Assembly: GCF_001758195.1 (NCBI RefSeq)
Contig: NZ_MASR01000001.1
Location: forward strand, 1,240,001-1,304,000
Source of the DNA: Pseudohongiella acticola
Lineage (GTDB): Bacteria; Pseudomonadota; Gammaproteobacteria; Pseudomonadales; Pseudohongiellaceae
Direction of reading: 5' to 3'
Length of the DNA: 64,000 nt
Shown piece by piece: positions 17,857-26,647 of this stretch. The position numbers were made by a program, and so were the translations under genes. The notes under the pieces were generated by a model. The model saw nothing but the letters and a program-made list of their open reading frames with translations. It did not search any database and was not told where the DNA came from. Positions within the stretch are counted from its first letter, which is position 1, and the number at the start of each line of letters is the position of its first letter.

Positions 17857-18768
17857 GTGACACGTCTGAAAAAACTACTGGTCATTGTTGATCCAGACGA
17901 TGACAGCGATTTTGTTATTGAGCGAGCCATACTGCTGGCATTTTATGGTAAAGCGGACGTTCTGCTGGTCATGAACAAAGCCAATGCGTTGCCACAGCAC
18001 AGCGATGTCCAGCCCGGCCTGGCAGCACGCTTTTTCCGCAGTCAAAAACAGCTTTTCACCGAGCACTATCAAGCCAGACTGGCAGCGCTGAAGACCCGGT
18101 TTGAAACCCAGGGCATTAACACAGAAACCTATTTTACCAGTGACAAGAACAGCGCTGACGTCATCCTGCGCAAAATCCGGGAATTTGAGCCCGACATGAC
18201 GCTGAAAAGCGTCCAGGCCACGTCCGCATTGTCTCGCATACTGATTACCAATACCGACTGGAAACTGGTCAAAGGCTGCCCGACTCCGCTACTTCTGGTA
18301 AAGGCATGCCCCTGGGCCGAAGACGGTGCCATCCTGACCGCGGTTGACCCGCTACATACAAAGGCACAACAGAATCAGCTGGACCATCTAATGCTGGACA
18401 CGACCGTCAACCTGGCCCGATCGTTACAATTGAATGCCAGGGTTTTTCACTGCTACTTCCCGGACCTGAGCGCCATGTTTCCCAAAGTGGTTGATGCGGA
18501 ACTTTATATCCGGGAGGTCAGGGAGATTCATTGGAGCAAGGTCAAAGCCCTGCTTGGCGAACATGGCCTGAGCGAAGACCAGGCCACACTGACCCGTGGC
18601 GACCTGATCAAGACCCTGTCACAGACCATTCGCACTGCCCGGGCCAATATACTGGTATTGGGCGCGCTGTCCCGCAATGCTGTCGAAAGTGCCATTATCG
18701 GCAGCACGGCCGAAAAAATTCTCTACGACACGCCATGTGACGTACTCATCATGAAACACAACGGATAA
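17857..18768 (+). CDS. Tandem universal stress protein, UspE-like
   Basis: About 303 residues with two Usp domains. The first shows NTDWKLVKGCPTPLLLVK and the second NILVLGALSRNAVESAIIGSTAEKIL with CDVLIMK, both characteristic of E. coli UspE. The frame is open to TTG 17788, but the family N-terminus corresponds to GTG 17857 (TRLKKLLVIVDPDDD), with GGGG about ten bases upstream; the start remains uncertain. UspE-like proteins act in stress resistance and motility or aggregation. It follows speE and precedes the EEP hydrolase gene by 11 bases. Confidence 0.82.
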   Translation: MTRLKKLLVIVDPDDDSDFVIERAILLAFYGKADVLLVMNKANALPQHSDVQPGLAARFFRSQKQLFTEHYQARLAALKTRFETQGINTETYFTSDKNSADVILRKIREFEPDMTLKSVQATSALSRILITNTDWKLVKGCPTPLLLVKACPWAEDGAILTAVDPLHTKAQQNQLDHLMLDTTVNLARSLQLNARVFHCYFPDLSAMFPKVVDAELYIREVREIHWSKVKALLGEHGLSEDQATLTRGDLIKTLSQTIRTARANILVLGALSRNAVESAIIGSTAEKILYDTPCDVLIMKHNG

Positions 18769-18779
18769 CACTCTGAATT

Positions 18780-19526
18780 ATGCCTGCAACGCATTTGAGA
18801 ATCCTGACGCTGAACATCCATAAGGGCTTTGCCATGGGACCCCGACGTCTGGTCCTGTCACACATTCGTTCTCAGCTTCGCGACAGCAAAGCGGACCTGG
18901 TATTTCTGCAGGAAGTGGTGGGCGACAACCAGAAACACAGCAGAAGAGTGCGGCACTGGCCCGCCGAGACGCAACTGGAGTATCTGGCCGATACCGTATG
19001 GACGCATCATGCCTATGGCAAGAACGCGATTTATCAGCATGGCCATCACGGCAACGCTATTCTCAGCGCCAACCCTTTCAGAAGCTGGGACAATATTGAT
19101 GCTTCGTTTGTAAATTTCTCTCAGCGCGGTTTTCTGCATGGCGTGATTGCCGATGATATCCATCTACTTTGCATACATTTTGGACTATTCGAAAAAGAAC
19201 GACGCCTACAGACCACCCGACTCATTGAGCATGTAAACCGAAGTATCCCGACGGATGCGCCACTCATTGTCGCGGGCGATTTCAATGACTGGCGACAGAC
19301 GACGCACCGCGCCCTGCTCAACGGCCTTGGTGTCAACGAGGCCCATGAAACTGCCCACGGCGCCTGCGCAAAAACCTTTCCTGCGTTCCTGCCGGTACTT
19401 CCCATGGACAGGATCTACCTGCGCGGCTTTGATATTCACGCCTGCACTACGCTGTCAGGCAACCATTGGCGGGAATTCTCCGACCATTGTGCCATGATCA
19501 CGGACGTCAGCTTACGCAACACTTAA
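18780..19526 (+). CDS. Endonuclease/exonuclease/phosphatase-family hydrolase, YbhP-like
   Basis: A 248-residue protein of the EEP metal-dependent phosphohydrolase family. The conserved elements are LNIHKG (N12), LQEV (E45), GDFNDW and the terminal SDH motif. It directly precedes a cardiolipin synthase gene by 37 bases, as ybhP precedes clsB in E. coli, so a role in phospholipid metabolism is a reasonable inference. No signal peptide is evident. The substrate is unknown. Confidence 0.85.
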   Translation: MPATHLRILTLNIHKGFAMGPRRLVLSHIRSQLRDSKADLVFLQEVVGDNQKHSRRVRHWPAETQLEYLADTVWTHHAYGKNAIYQHGHHGNAILSANPFRSWDNIDASFVNFSQRGFLHGVIADDIHLLCIHFGLFEKERRLQTTRLIEHVNRSIPTDAPLIVAGDFNDWRQTTHRALLNGLGVNEAHETAHGACAKTFPAFLPVLPMDRIYLRGFDIHACTTLSGNHWREFSDHCAMITDVSLRNT

Positions 19527-19563
19527 AGCAGAGGACATGGAATAGCAAAAAGGAGCAAGGACG

Positions 19564-20979
19564 ATGGCAATTGATGTACTGGTCTGGTTGTTACCCCCTT
19601 TCGTACTGACCATAGGGCTGCTGACTGCCGGGCATGCGCTGCTCAACAAGCGCGACCCGAAAGCCGCCTTTGGCTGGATAGCCCTGTGCATCATTCTGCC
19701 GCTGGCGGGCCCCATTCTATATTATCTCTTCGGTATCAATCGGGTTCGTTCCCGTGCGAGAAAAGGCTACGACAGTAAACTCAACCGGGATGCGCTCACC
19801 ACGCTCAATGATCCACCCGGCACCTTCTTTCGACCGCTGTCGACGATTGGCGAAACGCTCACCGGCAAAGGTCTGAGTGCCTGCACGCAGCTGGATCTGC
19901 TGGAGAACGGCGAGGCGCTCTATCCCGCCATGATCAAAGCCATAAACACAGCCCAGAACCGTATCCTGCTGGCGTCCTATATATTCGACCACAACAACAG
20001 TGGCTTGCAGATTGCCGATGCCCTGGCCGCCGCCGTTGCTCGCGGAGTCGAGGTCAAGGTTATTGTGGACGGGCTGGGTGAGATGATGTATCTGCCGCGC
20101 ATAGGTGAAGCGCTAAGGTCGCGGAACATAGAATTTGCCAGATTCAACCCATTGCGACTGTTCCCGCCCTCGCTGAACATCAACATGCGAAGCCACCGCA
20201 AGCTGCTTATCATTGACGGCACTCACGCCTTTACCGGCGGCCAGAACATCGGTGACCGTCACCTTGCAGATAATGAAAGCAACCCGGACCGAGTGCTGGA
20301 TATGCATTTTTGCCTGCGGGGAAAAATAGTAGATGACCTGGAGTGGGCATTCTGGAAGGACTGGTACTTTTGTACCAATACCAAGCCCACCATTCCGTTT
20401 ATGGGAAGCAACGCCAATGACGATAATGCCAAAATCTGGAGCCGGTTGATTCTGGACGGTCCCCACAAGCGTATCGACAAACTCAACAATCTGATACTCG
20501 GTGTAATCTCAGCTGCCAGATCGCGTGTCCTGATCATGACACCGTACTTCCTGCCCACATTCGACATTATCGGAGCTCTTATCGCGGCTCAGTTGCGCGG
20601 CGTCCAGGTGCAGATTCTGTTACCGGGACACAACAACATCGCAGCAGCACACTGGGCCATGCAGAATACCTTACGGCAGTTACTGGAAGCAGGACTGGAC
20701 ATACGTTATCAGCCTGCCCCTTTTGTCCACAGCAAACTGTTACTGATTGACGAGTGTTACACGCTGATCGGTTCCGCCAATATAGACCCGCGCAGCCTGC
20801 GACTGAATTATGAGTTGGCCGTGGAACTTTTTTCCACTGGTGCCAACGCCAGTATCAGCGCGTACTACGAAAAAAAGGCTGCGCAGGCGGTTTCAGTTAC
20901 GCTGGATGATCTAAATAGCCGCAGCCTGCCCAGGCGCCTCAGAGATTCGCTGGCCTGGCTGTTCTCGCCATATCTGTGA
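19564..20979 (+). CDS. cls: Cardiolipin synthase, phospholipase D family
   Basis: A 471-residue inner-membrane enzyme that condenses phosphatidylglycerol into cardiolipin. Two N-terminal transmembrane helices (about 5-25 and 36-56, PLDc_N domain) precede two HKD motifs: HRKLLIID at 211-218 and HSKLLLID at 389-396, each followed by the G-G/S-x-N element (GGQN and GSAN). AAGGAG precedes the ATG. The membrane helices and length are like ClsA rather than ClsB, though the neighbouring EEP gene recalls the clsB locus. Confidence 0.93.
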   Translation: MAIDVLVWLLPPFVLTIGLLTAGHALLNKRDPKAAFGWIALCIILPLAGPILYYLFGINRVRSRARKGYDSKLNRDALTTLNDPPGTFFRPLSTIGETLTGKGLSACTQLDLLENGEALYPAMIKAINTAQNRILLASYIFDHNNSGLQIADALAAAVARGVEVKVIVDGLGEMMYLPRIGEALRSRNIEFARFNPLRLFPPSLNINMRSHRKLLIIDGTHAFTGGQNIGDRHLADNESNPDRVLDMHFCLRGKIVDDLEWAFWKDWYFCTNTKPTIPFMGSNANDDNAKIWSRLILDGPHKRIDKLNNLILGVISAARSRVLIMTPYFLPTFDIIGALIAAQLRGVQVQILLPGHNNIAAAHWAMQNTLRQLLEAGLDIRYQPAPFVHSKLLLIDECYTLIGSANIDPRSLRLNYELAVELFSTGANASISAYYEKKAAQAVSVTLDDLNSRSLPRRLRDSLAWLFSPYL

Positions 20980-21122
20980 CCCGGGCTGGGTTGGCCGCAC
21001 GAACAGCTCAACAATGCAGCGCCGGAGCATCGACTTCTCATTTTTCAGTGACTCAGTTACACTCTGATTGCCTGAAGTTTTTTTGATCCCAAGCAATTTC
21101 ATTTACGACGGAGTACAGAATC

Positions 21123-21557
21123 ATGAGCTATCAAAGCGTTTTAGTCGCCGTCGATCTATCCAATGAGTCCGCCAGGATAATTGAGCGCGCACTGGAACTG
21201 GCCGGAGGCGACGTTGGCAGAATTTACCTGGCTCACGTGGTCGAACCGGTCGCAGCCGCTTATCCAATTGATGCCTATGCCATCAATATGACCAAACTGC
21301 AGGAAGAGGCGATGGCCATTGCCAGCCAGAGACTGGCGGGCATTGCCGATAAACACGGTGTACCGGCAGACCGACAGCTGGTTCTGGCTGGCGCCGCCGC
21401 CACCGAAATTCGCAGTAAAGCCGAAGAAATCGATGCGGACCTTATTGTCATCGGCAGCCATGGTACGTCAGGCTGGAAGCTGTTACTGGGCTCCACCGCC
21501 AACAAGGTACTTCACGGTGCCTGTTGCGACATCATGACAGTTCGCGTCGGCGATTGA
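21123..21557 (+). CDS. Universal stress protein, UspA type
   Basis: A 144-residue single-domain Usp. It begins YQSVLVAVDLS and ends with the nucleotide-loop signature GSHGTSGWKLLLGSTANKVL, typical of ATP-binding Usp proteins. CGGAG lies about ten bases before the ATG. It is the third Usp domain in this region, after the tandem protein at 17857. A role in stress response is known for the family; the specific trigger is not visible. Confidence 0.9.
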   Translation: MSYQSVLVAVDLSNESARIIERALELAGGDVGRIYLAHVVEPVAAAYPIDAYAINMTKLQEEAMAIASQRLAGIADKHGVPADRQLVLAGAAATEIRSKAEEIDADLIVIGSHGTSGWKLLLGSTANKVLHGACCDIMTVRVGD

Positions 21558-21640
21558 CGCATAAGGATACTGGTAAACCTCCAGTGTCGAACCTGAAGGC
21601 CATTGCCGACGACTAAAGCAATCATGGGAGCATCACAGGC

Positions 21641-22075
21641 ATGACCATAGACTGGATTGCGTTCACCCCCTGGACCGCGTTGGCAGGTGGCCTGCTAATT
21701 GGCCTGGCGGCTGCGATGTTTATTTTGCTGAATGGCCGCATTGCCGGTATCTCCGGTATCGTTGGCGGCCTGCTGACAGCAAAACAGGGCGACAACCTTT
21801 GGCGGGTGCTGTTCATTGTCGGCATGTTGCTGGCGCCGATACTCTGGCTGGGATTCTCGCAATTGCCGCCAATACAGATTGACGCTGATTATCCATTGCT
21901 GATCATTTCCGGGCTGATCGTTGGCATCAGCACCCGCTACGGCGCCGGTTGCACTAGCGGTCATGGCGTGTGTGGTATTTCGCGCCTGTCACCGCGCTCA
22001 ATGGTGGCGACACTGGCCTTTATGGGGACCGGGTTTCTGACGGTTTATGTTATCCGCCACGTACTGATGCTCTGA
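21641..22075 (+). CDS. YeeE/YedE-family membrane protein, first half
   Basis: A 144-residue inner-membrane protein with four hydrophobic segments, belonging to the sulfur-transport (thiosulfate/sulfur-compound uptake) family. The conserved cysteines are in RYGAGCTSGHGVCGISRLS (residues about 105-125). It pairs with the next gene, which supplies the second half of the two-repeat YeeE fold found fused in other bacteria. No sulfide:quinone oxidoreductase or rhodanese lies nearby, so the exact substrate is open. Confidence 0.88.
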   Translation: MTIDWIAFTPWTALAGGLLIGLAAAMFILLNGRIAGISGIVGGLLTAKQGDNLWRVLFIVGMLLAPILWLGFSQLPPIQIDADYPLLIISGLIVGISTRYGAGCTSGHGVCGISRLSPRSMVATLAFMGTGFLTVYVIRHVLML

Positions 22076-22086
22076 GGATTGCACAA

Positions 22087-22518
22087 TTGAAAACTCACTT
22101 CCCGACTGCATTTGTCACCGGGCTCATTTTTGGGCTGGGGTTATTAGTGTCGGGTATGGCCAATCCACACAAGGTCCTGTCCTTTCTCGACCTGGCCGGT
22201 GACTGGGATCCGTCACTGGCACTGGTCATGCTGGGCGCCATCGCGGTGAGCATTATCGCGTTCAGCTTTATTAGAGGACGTAACCAGTCCTTGCTGGGTG
22301 AACCACTGCGGCTCCCCGTTAAAACCAGACTGGACACACGGCTCGTCATCGGCAGTCTGGGTTTTGGTATTGGCTGGGGTCTGGCGGGATTCTGCCCGGG
22401 GCCAGCCCTGGTGGCACTGGGTGCGGGCGAGAGCAAAGCAGCGGTTTTTGTTGCTGCCATGTTGACAGGTATGGGATTGTTCGAATTGTTGGAAAAACGC
22501 AAATCCGCCAGTCACTGA
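22087..22518 (+). CDS. YeeE/YedE-family membrane protein (DUF6691-like), second half, TTG start
   Basis: About 143 residues with four hydrophobic segments and the cysteine motif GLAGFCPGPALVALG. It completes the preceding half-transporter. The frame is open upstream, but TTG 22087 is chosen because GAGG lies nine bases before it and the protein then starts KTHFPTAFVTGLIFGLGL, matching the usual start of this family; earlier starts would overlap the previous gene. Twelve bases separate it from that gene. Confidence 0.85.
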   Translation: MKTHFPTAFVTGLIFGLGLLVSGMANPHKVLSFLDLAGDWDPSLALVMLGAIAVSIIAFSFIRGRNQSLLGEPLRLPVKTRLDTRLVIGSLGFGIGWGLAGFCPGPALVALGAGESKAAVFVAAMLTGMGLFELLEKRKSASH

Positions 22519-22537
22519 TCAACCAATCCTCTGCATC

Positions 22538-23440
22538 TCAGTTCAGCAGATTGGCCGGGGAGTATTGATCGGTCAGAATTCGTGTGGATGTATCCCAATC
22601 CGGTCGTGTTGTCAGACGCGGCGGATACTCCATCAGGTTAACGCCATAAGGTTCCAGCGCATCGTACAATTCTCGTGCCGGCGAGCGAAGCGATCCCGGC
22701 GAAGGCAATTCATTTTTTGTCGCCAAAATGAGCCTGTTGCCGCTGCCCGGCAGTTTAAAATTGTAGAACTCGCCAAACACCGCCTGGTAGGTTACCGACT
22801 CATAGTCGTACAGACGACTGGATGAAAACGTGTTGGCGACCACCACGCCGTCCGGCGTCAATATCGCCCTGACCTCTTCCAGAAACTCTTTGCTCAGCAA
22901 ATGCTCCGGGATGTATTCGCCAGAAAAAGCATCCAGCACAATATAGTCATACTGCTCATCACGCAGCCCGGCACGTTTGATGAAAACGCGGGCATCGACA
23001 ACATGTGCAGCCATCGCCTCGTCTTCACGGAAACCAAAAAATTCCTCCGCAACCGTCACCACCGCCTGGTCGACTTCCAGTACATCAATACTGGCATCAG
23101 GAAACAGATCGCGCATGGCCATTGGAATGGTACCGCCGCCCAGGCCGGCTACCAGAATTCGTTTCGGGTCCGGGTTGATCAACAAACCGGCAAAACTCAT
23201 TTTGGTATAGTTGAACACCAGTCGCTTCGGATCCCGCAGATCAATACACGTCTGGTTCATGTCACCACGATGCACATTAAACAGCATGCAGCGCTGATCA
23301 TTGAACTCGGTTACAACCACATCACGGTATTGCGATCGCTCTTCATGAATGATCTCGCGCTGGGCGTGTGTCTGCGTCATGCTCATGGCAAACAGCAATG
23401 CCATCACTATCGCTGCTGACATCAATGCAGTGCTCTTCAT
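22538..23440 (-). CDS. Spermidine-synthase-like methyltransferase-fold protein
   Basis: A 300-residue protein with an N-terminal hydrophobic segment (residues 1-26, possibly a signal peptide or anchor) and a spermidine-synthase-like Rossmann domain. The motif VAGLGGGTIPMAM is followed by DVLEVDQAVV and VLDAFSGEYIPEHL. In many bacteria such domains are fused to an N-terminal membrane domain; here that domain is the upstream gene, whose TGA overlaps this ATG (ATGA). GGAGG precedes the start. It is unlikely to be a true spermidine synthase, since a dedicated speE is present. Confidence 0.82.
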   Translation of the reverse strand: MKSTALMSAAIVMALLFAMSMTQTHAQREIIHEERSQYRDVVVTEFNDQRCMLFNVHRGDMNQTCIDLRDPKRLVFNYTKMSFAGLLINPDPKRILVAGLGGGTIPMAMRDLFPDASIDVLEVDQAVVTVAEEFFGFREDEAMAAHVVDARVFIKRAGLRDEQYDYIVLDAFSGEYIPEHLLSKEFLEEVRAILTPDGVVVANTFSSSRLYDYESVTYQAVFGEFYNFKLPGSGNRLILATKNELPSPGSLRSPARELYDALEPYGVNLMEYPPRLTTRPDWDTSTRILTDQYSPANLLN

Positions 23441-24144
23441 GGGCTGACCTCCGGTATCGCAGCGCTGTGTTCTGTTTCAGGAAGAGACGGACTGCGGCAG
23501 GTTCCCAGTACCACCGCAGCGCACAATAACAGGGCCGCCACACAGCCCCACATCACGGTATTGATATCAAACCACAAGACAAAATAGAACGACGTGCCCA
23601 GCGTGCCCAGCGCGCTGCCCAGCGTCGAGACAAAATACAGCATGCCGGCAACTCCGCCACTGTGCTCCTGCGACGACACCAGCAAGCGCACAGAATAGGG
23701 AGATACCATGCCCATCACGCAGATAGGCAGAAAATACAGCAACATGGCTGTCAGCAATGAGCCATAGCGCGGATCTTCCACGGCCACGAATATGGCGGTC
23801 ATCACCGCATCGGCCAGAAAAATGATGGGCAGGCAAAGCAGCGCTGCCAGCACAAAGAACGCGCCGAACGTTCTGGGGCCCGGGCGACGCAAGGACAGGC
23901 GCCCACCCCACAGATAACCTAATGAAAGCGACAGCATGAACACAGCAATAATGCTGCCCCAGACGTGCACACTGCTGCCAAAATAAGGCGCCAGCACGCG
24001 TCCACCCAACAGCTCGATTGACATGATGACAAAGCCATTGAGAAACGCCACAGTCAGAATGACCATTCGCGTCCAGGGCGTGTGTTTGATCGGGGTGGCA
24101 CTGGGATCAGGGGTTGACGGCGATGACTCCAAAACAGCTGACAT
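23437..24144 (-). CDS. Membrane half of a fused-type MFS/spermidine-synthase protein
   Basis: A 235-residue integral membrane protein with about six hydrophobic segments. The motif SIELLGGRVLAPYFGSSVHVWGSIIAVFMLSLSLGYLWGGRL near residues 42-83 is the hallmark of the membrane domain of fused MFS/spermidine-synthase proteins. It overlaps the following gene by four bases, so the two halves are presumably made together. AAGGA lies nine bases before the ATG. The role of this family is not established. Confidence 0.82.
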   Translation of the reverse strand: MSAVLESSPSTPDPSATPIKHTPWTRMVILTVAFLNGFVIMSIELLGGRVLAPYFGSSVHVWGSIIAVFMLSLSLGYLWGGRLSLRRPGPRTFGAFFVLAALLCLPIIFLADAVMTAIFVAVEDPRYGSLLTAMLLYFLPICVMGMVSPYSVRLLVSSQEHSGGVAGMLYFVSTLGSALGTLGTSFYFVLWFDINTVMWGCVAALLLCAAVVLGTCRSPSLPETEHSAAIPEVSP

Positions 24145-24317
24145 CCGGGTAGTTCCTTGGGCAGGCGCAATCGTAAGAATTGAACGGTAAACGAGAATAT
24201 CACAGCCTGACCGGTGGGTTCAGCCCCAATACGGCGATATTTGCCAAATCTCTGACGGCAGCGTATCCTCTTGCGCCTGATCTCCAGCCACCGCCCGATT
24301 AACACAAAGCAACCCTC

Positions 24318-25667
24318 ATGTCGTCGCCCCTGCCATCTAAGTCGCCCGCGCGTTTGAGTCTGTTCAAGCTCGCCGGGCCTACTATCGTGGGCAATTTGCT
24401 GTTGTCTGTAGTGCATCTGGCGGCCATCAGGATTGTTGCCGCGCTGGGCTCAGACGCAGTCGCCGCAGTCATTGCGGCAGACCGCATCTATATGGCCGTG
24501 CAACTCATCGTTTTTTCCATCACCGCCGGCACCACCGCTATGGTTGCGCATGCCTGGGGCGGCAACAAACCGGAAGAAGCCGACCGGGTGGTAAAATTGT
24601 CTGCCGTGGTCACTCTGATCGCCTCTGCATCGCTGTGCCTGGTGATACCCTGGCTGGCACGCCCACTGGTGGGCATTTTTGGCCTGCAGGGTGACATGCT
24701 TGACCAGTCAGCGCTATACCTGACAGTGCTGGTCTTTTTTAATATCTTTTTTTCATTCCTGGCAGTGATCAGCGCAGCCCTGCGCGCCGCTGGTGATGCC
24801 ATGACACCGGTCTGGGTCGCAGCCATTGGCAATGTCATCAATATCGCACTGGCCTATGCGCTGGTTTATGGCGTCGGTATAATTCCTGCGCTTGGCATCC
24901 TGGGCGCTGCCATTGCTGCCGGTCTTTCATACGCACTGGTGGCCATCATCTTCTACCTGATGTGGCGCAATCAACGGCTTCTGCTGAAACCTCTGCGACA
25001 ACGCTTTTGGGAGTCTGCGCGGTTACGAAAACTGATACGCATTGCGCTGCCTGCAGGCATCGAACAGTTTGTGTTTAATGTTTCCATCATAGCGTTCATG
25101 TGGGTGGTTTCGCTGTATGGCACCGAGGCATTTACCGCTTACGGTATTGGCGTCAACGTGCTTTCCATCTCCATTGTTATCGGCATGGGCTTTGCAATCG
25201 CGACGGCCACCATGACCGGCCAGAATCTGGGCGCCGGCCAACCCGACGAGGCTGAACAGGCAGCATGGCGAAACCTGAAGATATCCTTTGCCACCATGGC
25301 GCTTATCGGGCTGGTGCTGGGTGTCAATGCCCGGGTGATTGGCAGCTTTTTCATCAACGATGCATTGGTGCTGGACTACCTGGTCGCGCTCACCATCATG
25401 GTCGCCGTTGTGCAGCCCATGATGTCGATTGAATTCACATTGGGCGGGGCACTGCGTGGTGCCGGTGATACGCGCTCACCTGCCCGTATCATGGCGACTG
25501 GCTTTCTGCTCGGGCGAGTCATTCTGACGGCCGTGTTCTATTGGCTGGAATTAAGCGTGCACTGGATCTACGCCGCGCTGATCGCGGATTACATCATCAA
25601 ATCCGCCATGTACATGCACGTATTCCGTAAAGGCAACTGGAAAACAGCATACAACGGCGGTCCATAA
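24318..25667 (+). CDS. MATE-family efflux transporter
   Basis: A 449-residue inner-membrane protein with about twelve transmembrane segments in two homologous halves. Typical MATE features are LAGPTIVGNLLLSVVHL at the start, AALRAAGDAMTPVW after helix 5 and GGALRGAGDTRSPA near helix 11. Such proteins extrude cationic compounds using sodium or proton gradients. Its stop codon abuts the ATG of the next gene, so the two transporters are co-transcribed. The substrate is unknown. Confidence 0.92.
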   Translation: MSSPLPSKSPARLSLFKLAGPTIVGNLLLSVVHLAAIRIVAALGSDAVAAVIAADRIYMAVQLIVFSITAGTTAMVAHAWGGNKPEEADRVVKLSAVVTLIASASLCLVIPWLARPLVGIFGLQGDMLDQSALYLTVLVFFNIFFSFLAVISAALRAAGDAMTPVWVAAIGNVINIALAYALVYGVGIIPALGILGAAIAAGLSYALVAIIFYLMWRNQRLLLKPLRQRFWESARLRKLIRIALPAGIEQFVFNVSIIAFMWVVSLYGTEAFTAYGIGVNVLSISIVIGMGFAIATATMTGQNLGAGQPDEAEQAAWRNLKISFATMALIGLVLGVNARVIGSFFINDALVLDYLVALTIMVAVVQPMMSIEFTLGGALRGAGDTRSPARIMATGFLLGRVILTAVFYWLELSVHWIYAALIADYIIKSAMYMHVFRKGNWKTAYNGGP

Positions 25668-26597
25668 ATGCTCGTGTTTGAAGGGATTTTTCCGATTCTG
25701 GCGCTTGCGCTCGCGGGTTACCTGTCAGCTCGCACTGGTTTCCTGAAAGAGTCTGAATACCTTGCCATTGCCCGTTTCACATTCACTCTGGTGATTCCAT
25801 GCCTGTTGTTTATCAACATGGTGCATGCCGATATTCCGGACAATTTCGGCCTGGATTTTCTACTGGCTTTTTACCTGCCGGTTCTGCTCGTTTACCTGTC
25901 GGCCTTACTACTGGCTCGCCACGTCTTTAAAGCCAATGCGCGCCTGCAGGCGGTAATGGCGATCGGTGCCACCTATTCCAATACCACTGTGGTTGGCATA
26001 CCGCTGGTGTTACAGACGCTGGGTAGCGCAAGCCTGCTGCCATTGTTGATGATCATTGCCACCCAGAATCTGGTGTTGTTCAGTGTAGCGACCGTGTTCG
26101 CGGAGCGCGAACAGTTTGATATGCGCACCCTGGCTCGCAGTCTGCTGCGACTTCTGCGGCAATTGCTGAGCAGCCCATTGACGACGAGTCTGATCGCAGG
26201 CCTGGCGTTTAATCTGCTGGAAATCGGTTTGTATCGACCAATTGACCTTAGTCTGTCGCTGATGTCGGAAGCAGCAATTCCGACAGCGCTGTTTGTGCTG
26301 GGCACCTCACTGCACCAATACCAGGTCGGCCGACAATTGCCGGCTGCTCTGATGATCACGGCGATGAAACTGATCGTCCTGCCCCTACTGGTATGGGTTA
26401 GCATGTATCAGGTGTTTGACATTGACCCCCTGTGGGCAAAAACCGCCCTGCTCGGTTCGGCCATGCCGGTGGGCATCAGCGCCTATGTGTTTGCCATCCG
26501 GTATCACACCGGGCAGCCGGCTGTCGCGGCCGCGTCGGTGATATCAACCCTGTTGAGTCTTATACCGTTAACACTGATTCTGCTGTGGATTAGCTGA
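25668..26597 (+). CDS. AEC-family transporter (auxin efflux carrier-like)
   Basis: A 309-residue membrane protein with about ten hydrophobic segments in the arrangement of the AEC/Mem_trans family. Characteristic pieces are FVIPCLLFINMVHADIP-like text near residue 45 (LVIPCLLFINM), YSNTTVVGIPLV and a second-half segment ending in GSAMPVGISAYVFA. Bacterial members are usually predicted malate, malonate or related organic-acid transporters. It starts immediately after the MATE stop codon. Confidence 0.9.
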   Translation: MLVFEGIFPILALALAGYLSARTGFLKESEYLAIARFTFTLVIPCLLFINMVHADIPDNFGLDFLLAFYLPVLLVYLSALLLARHVFKANARLQAVMAIGATYSNTTVVGIPLVLQTLGSASLLPLLMIIATQNLVLFSVATVFAEREQFDMRTLARSLLRLLRQLLSSPLTTSLIAGLAFNLLEIGLYRPIDLSLSLMSEAAIPTALFVLGTSLHQYQVGRQLPAALMITAMKLIVLPLLVWVSMYQVFDIDPLWAKTALLGSAMPVGISAYVFAIRYHTGQPAVAAASVISTLLSLIPLTLILLWIS

Positions 26598-26647
26598 GTC
26601 AGAATCGGTAGCGCCTTACTCCACCACTGCTGACCTGAAGGCAGCTG

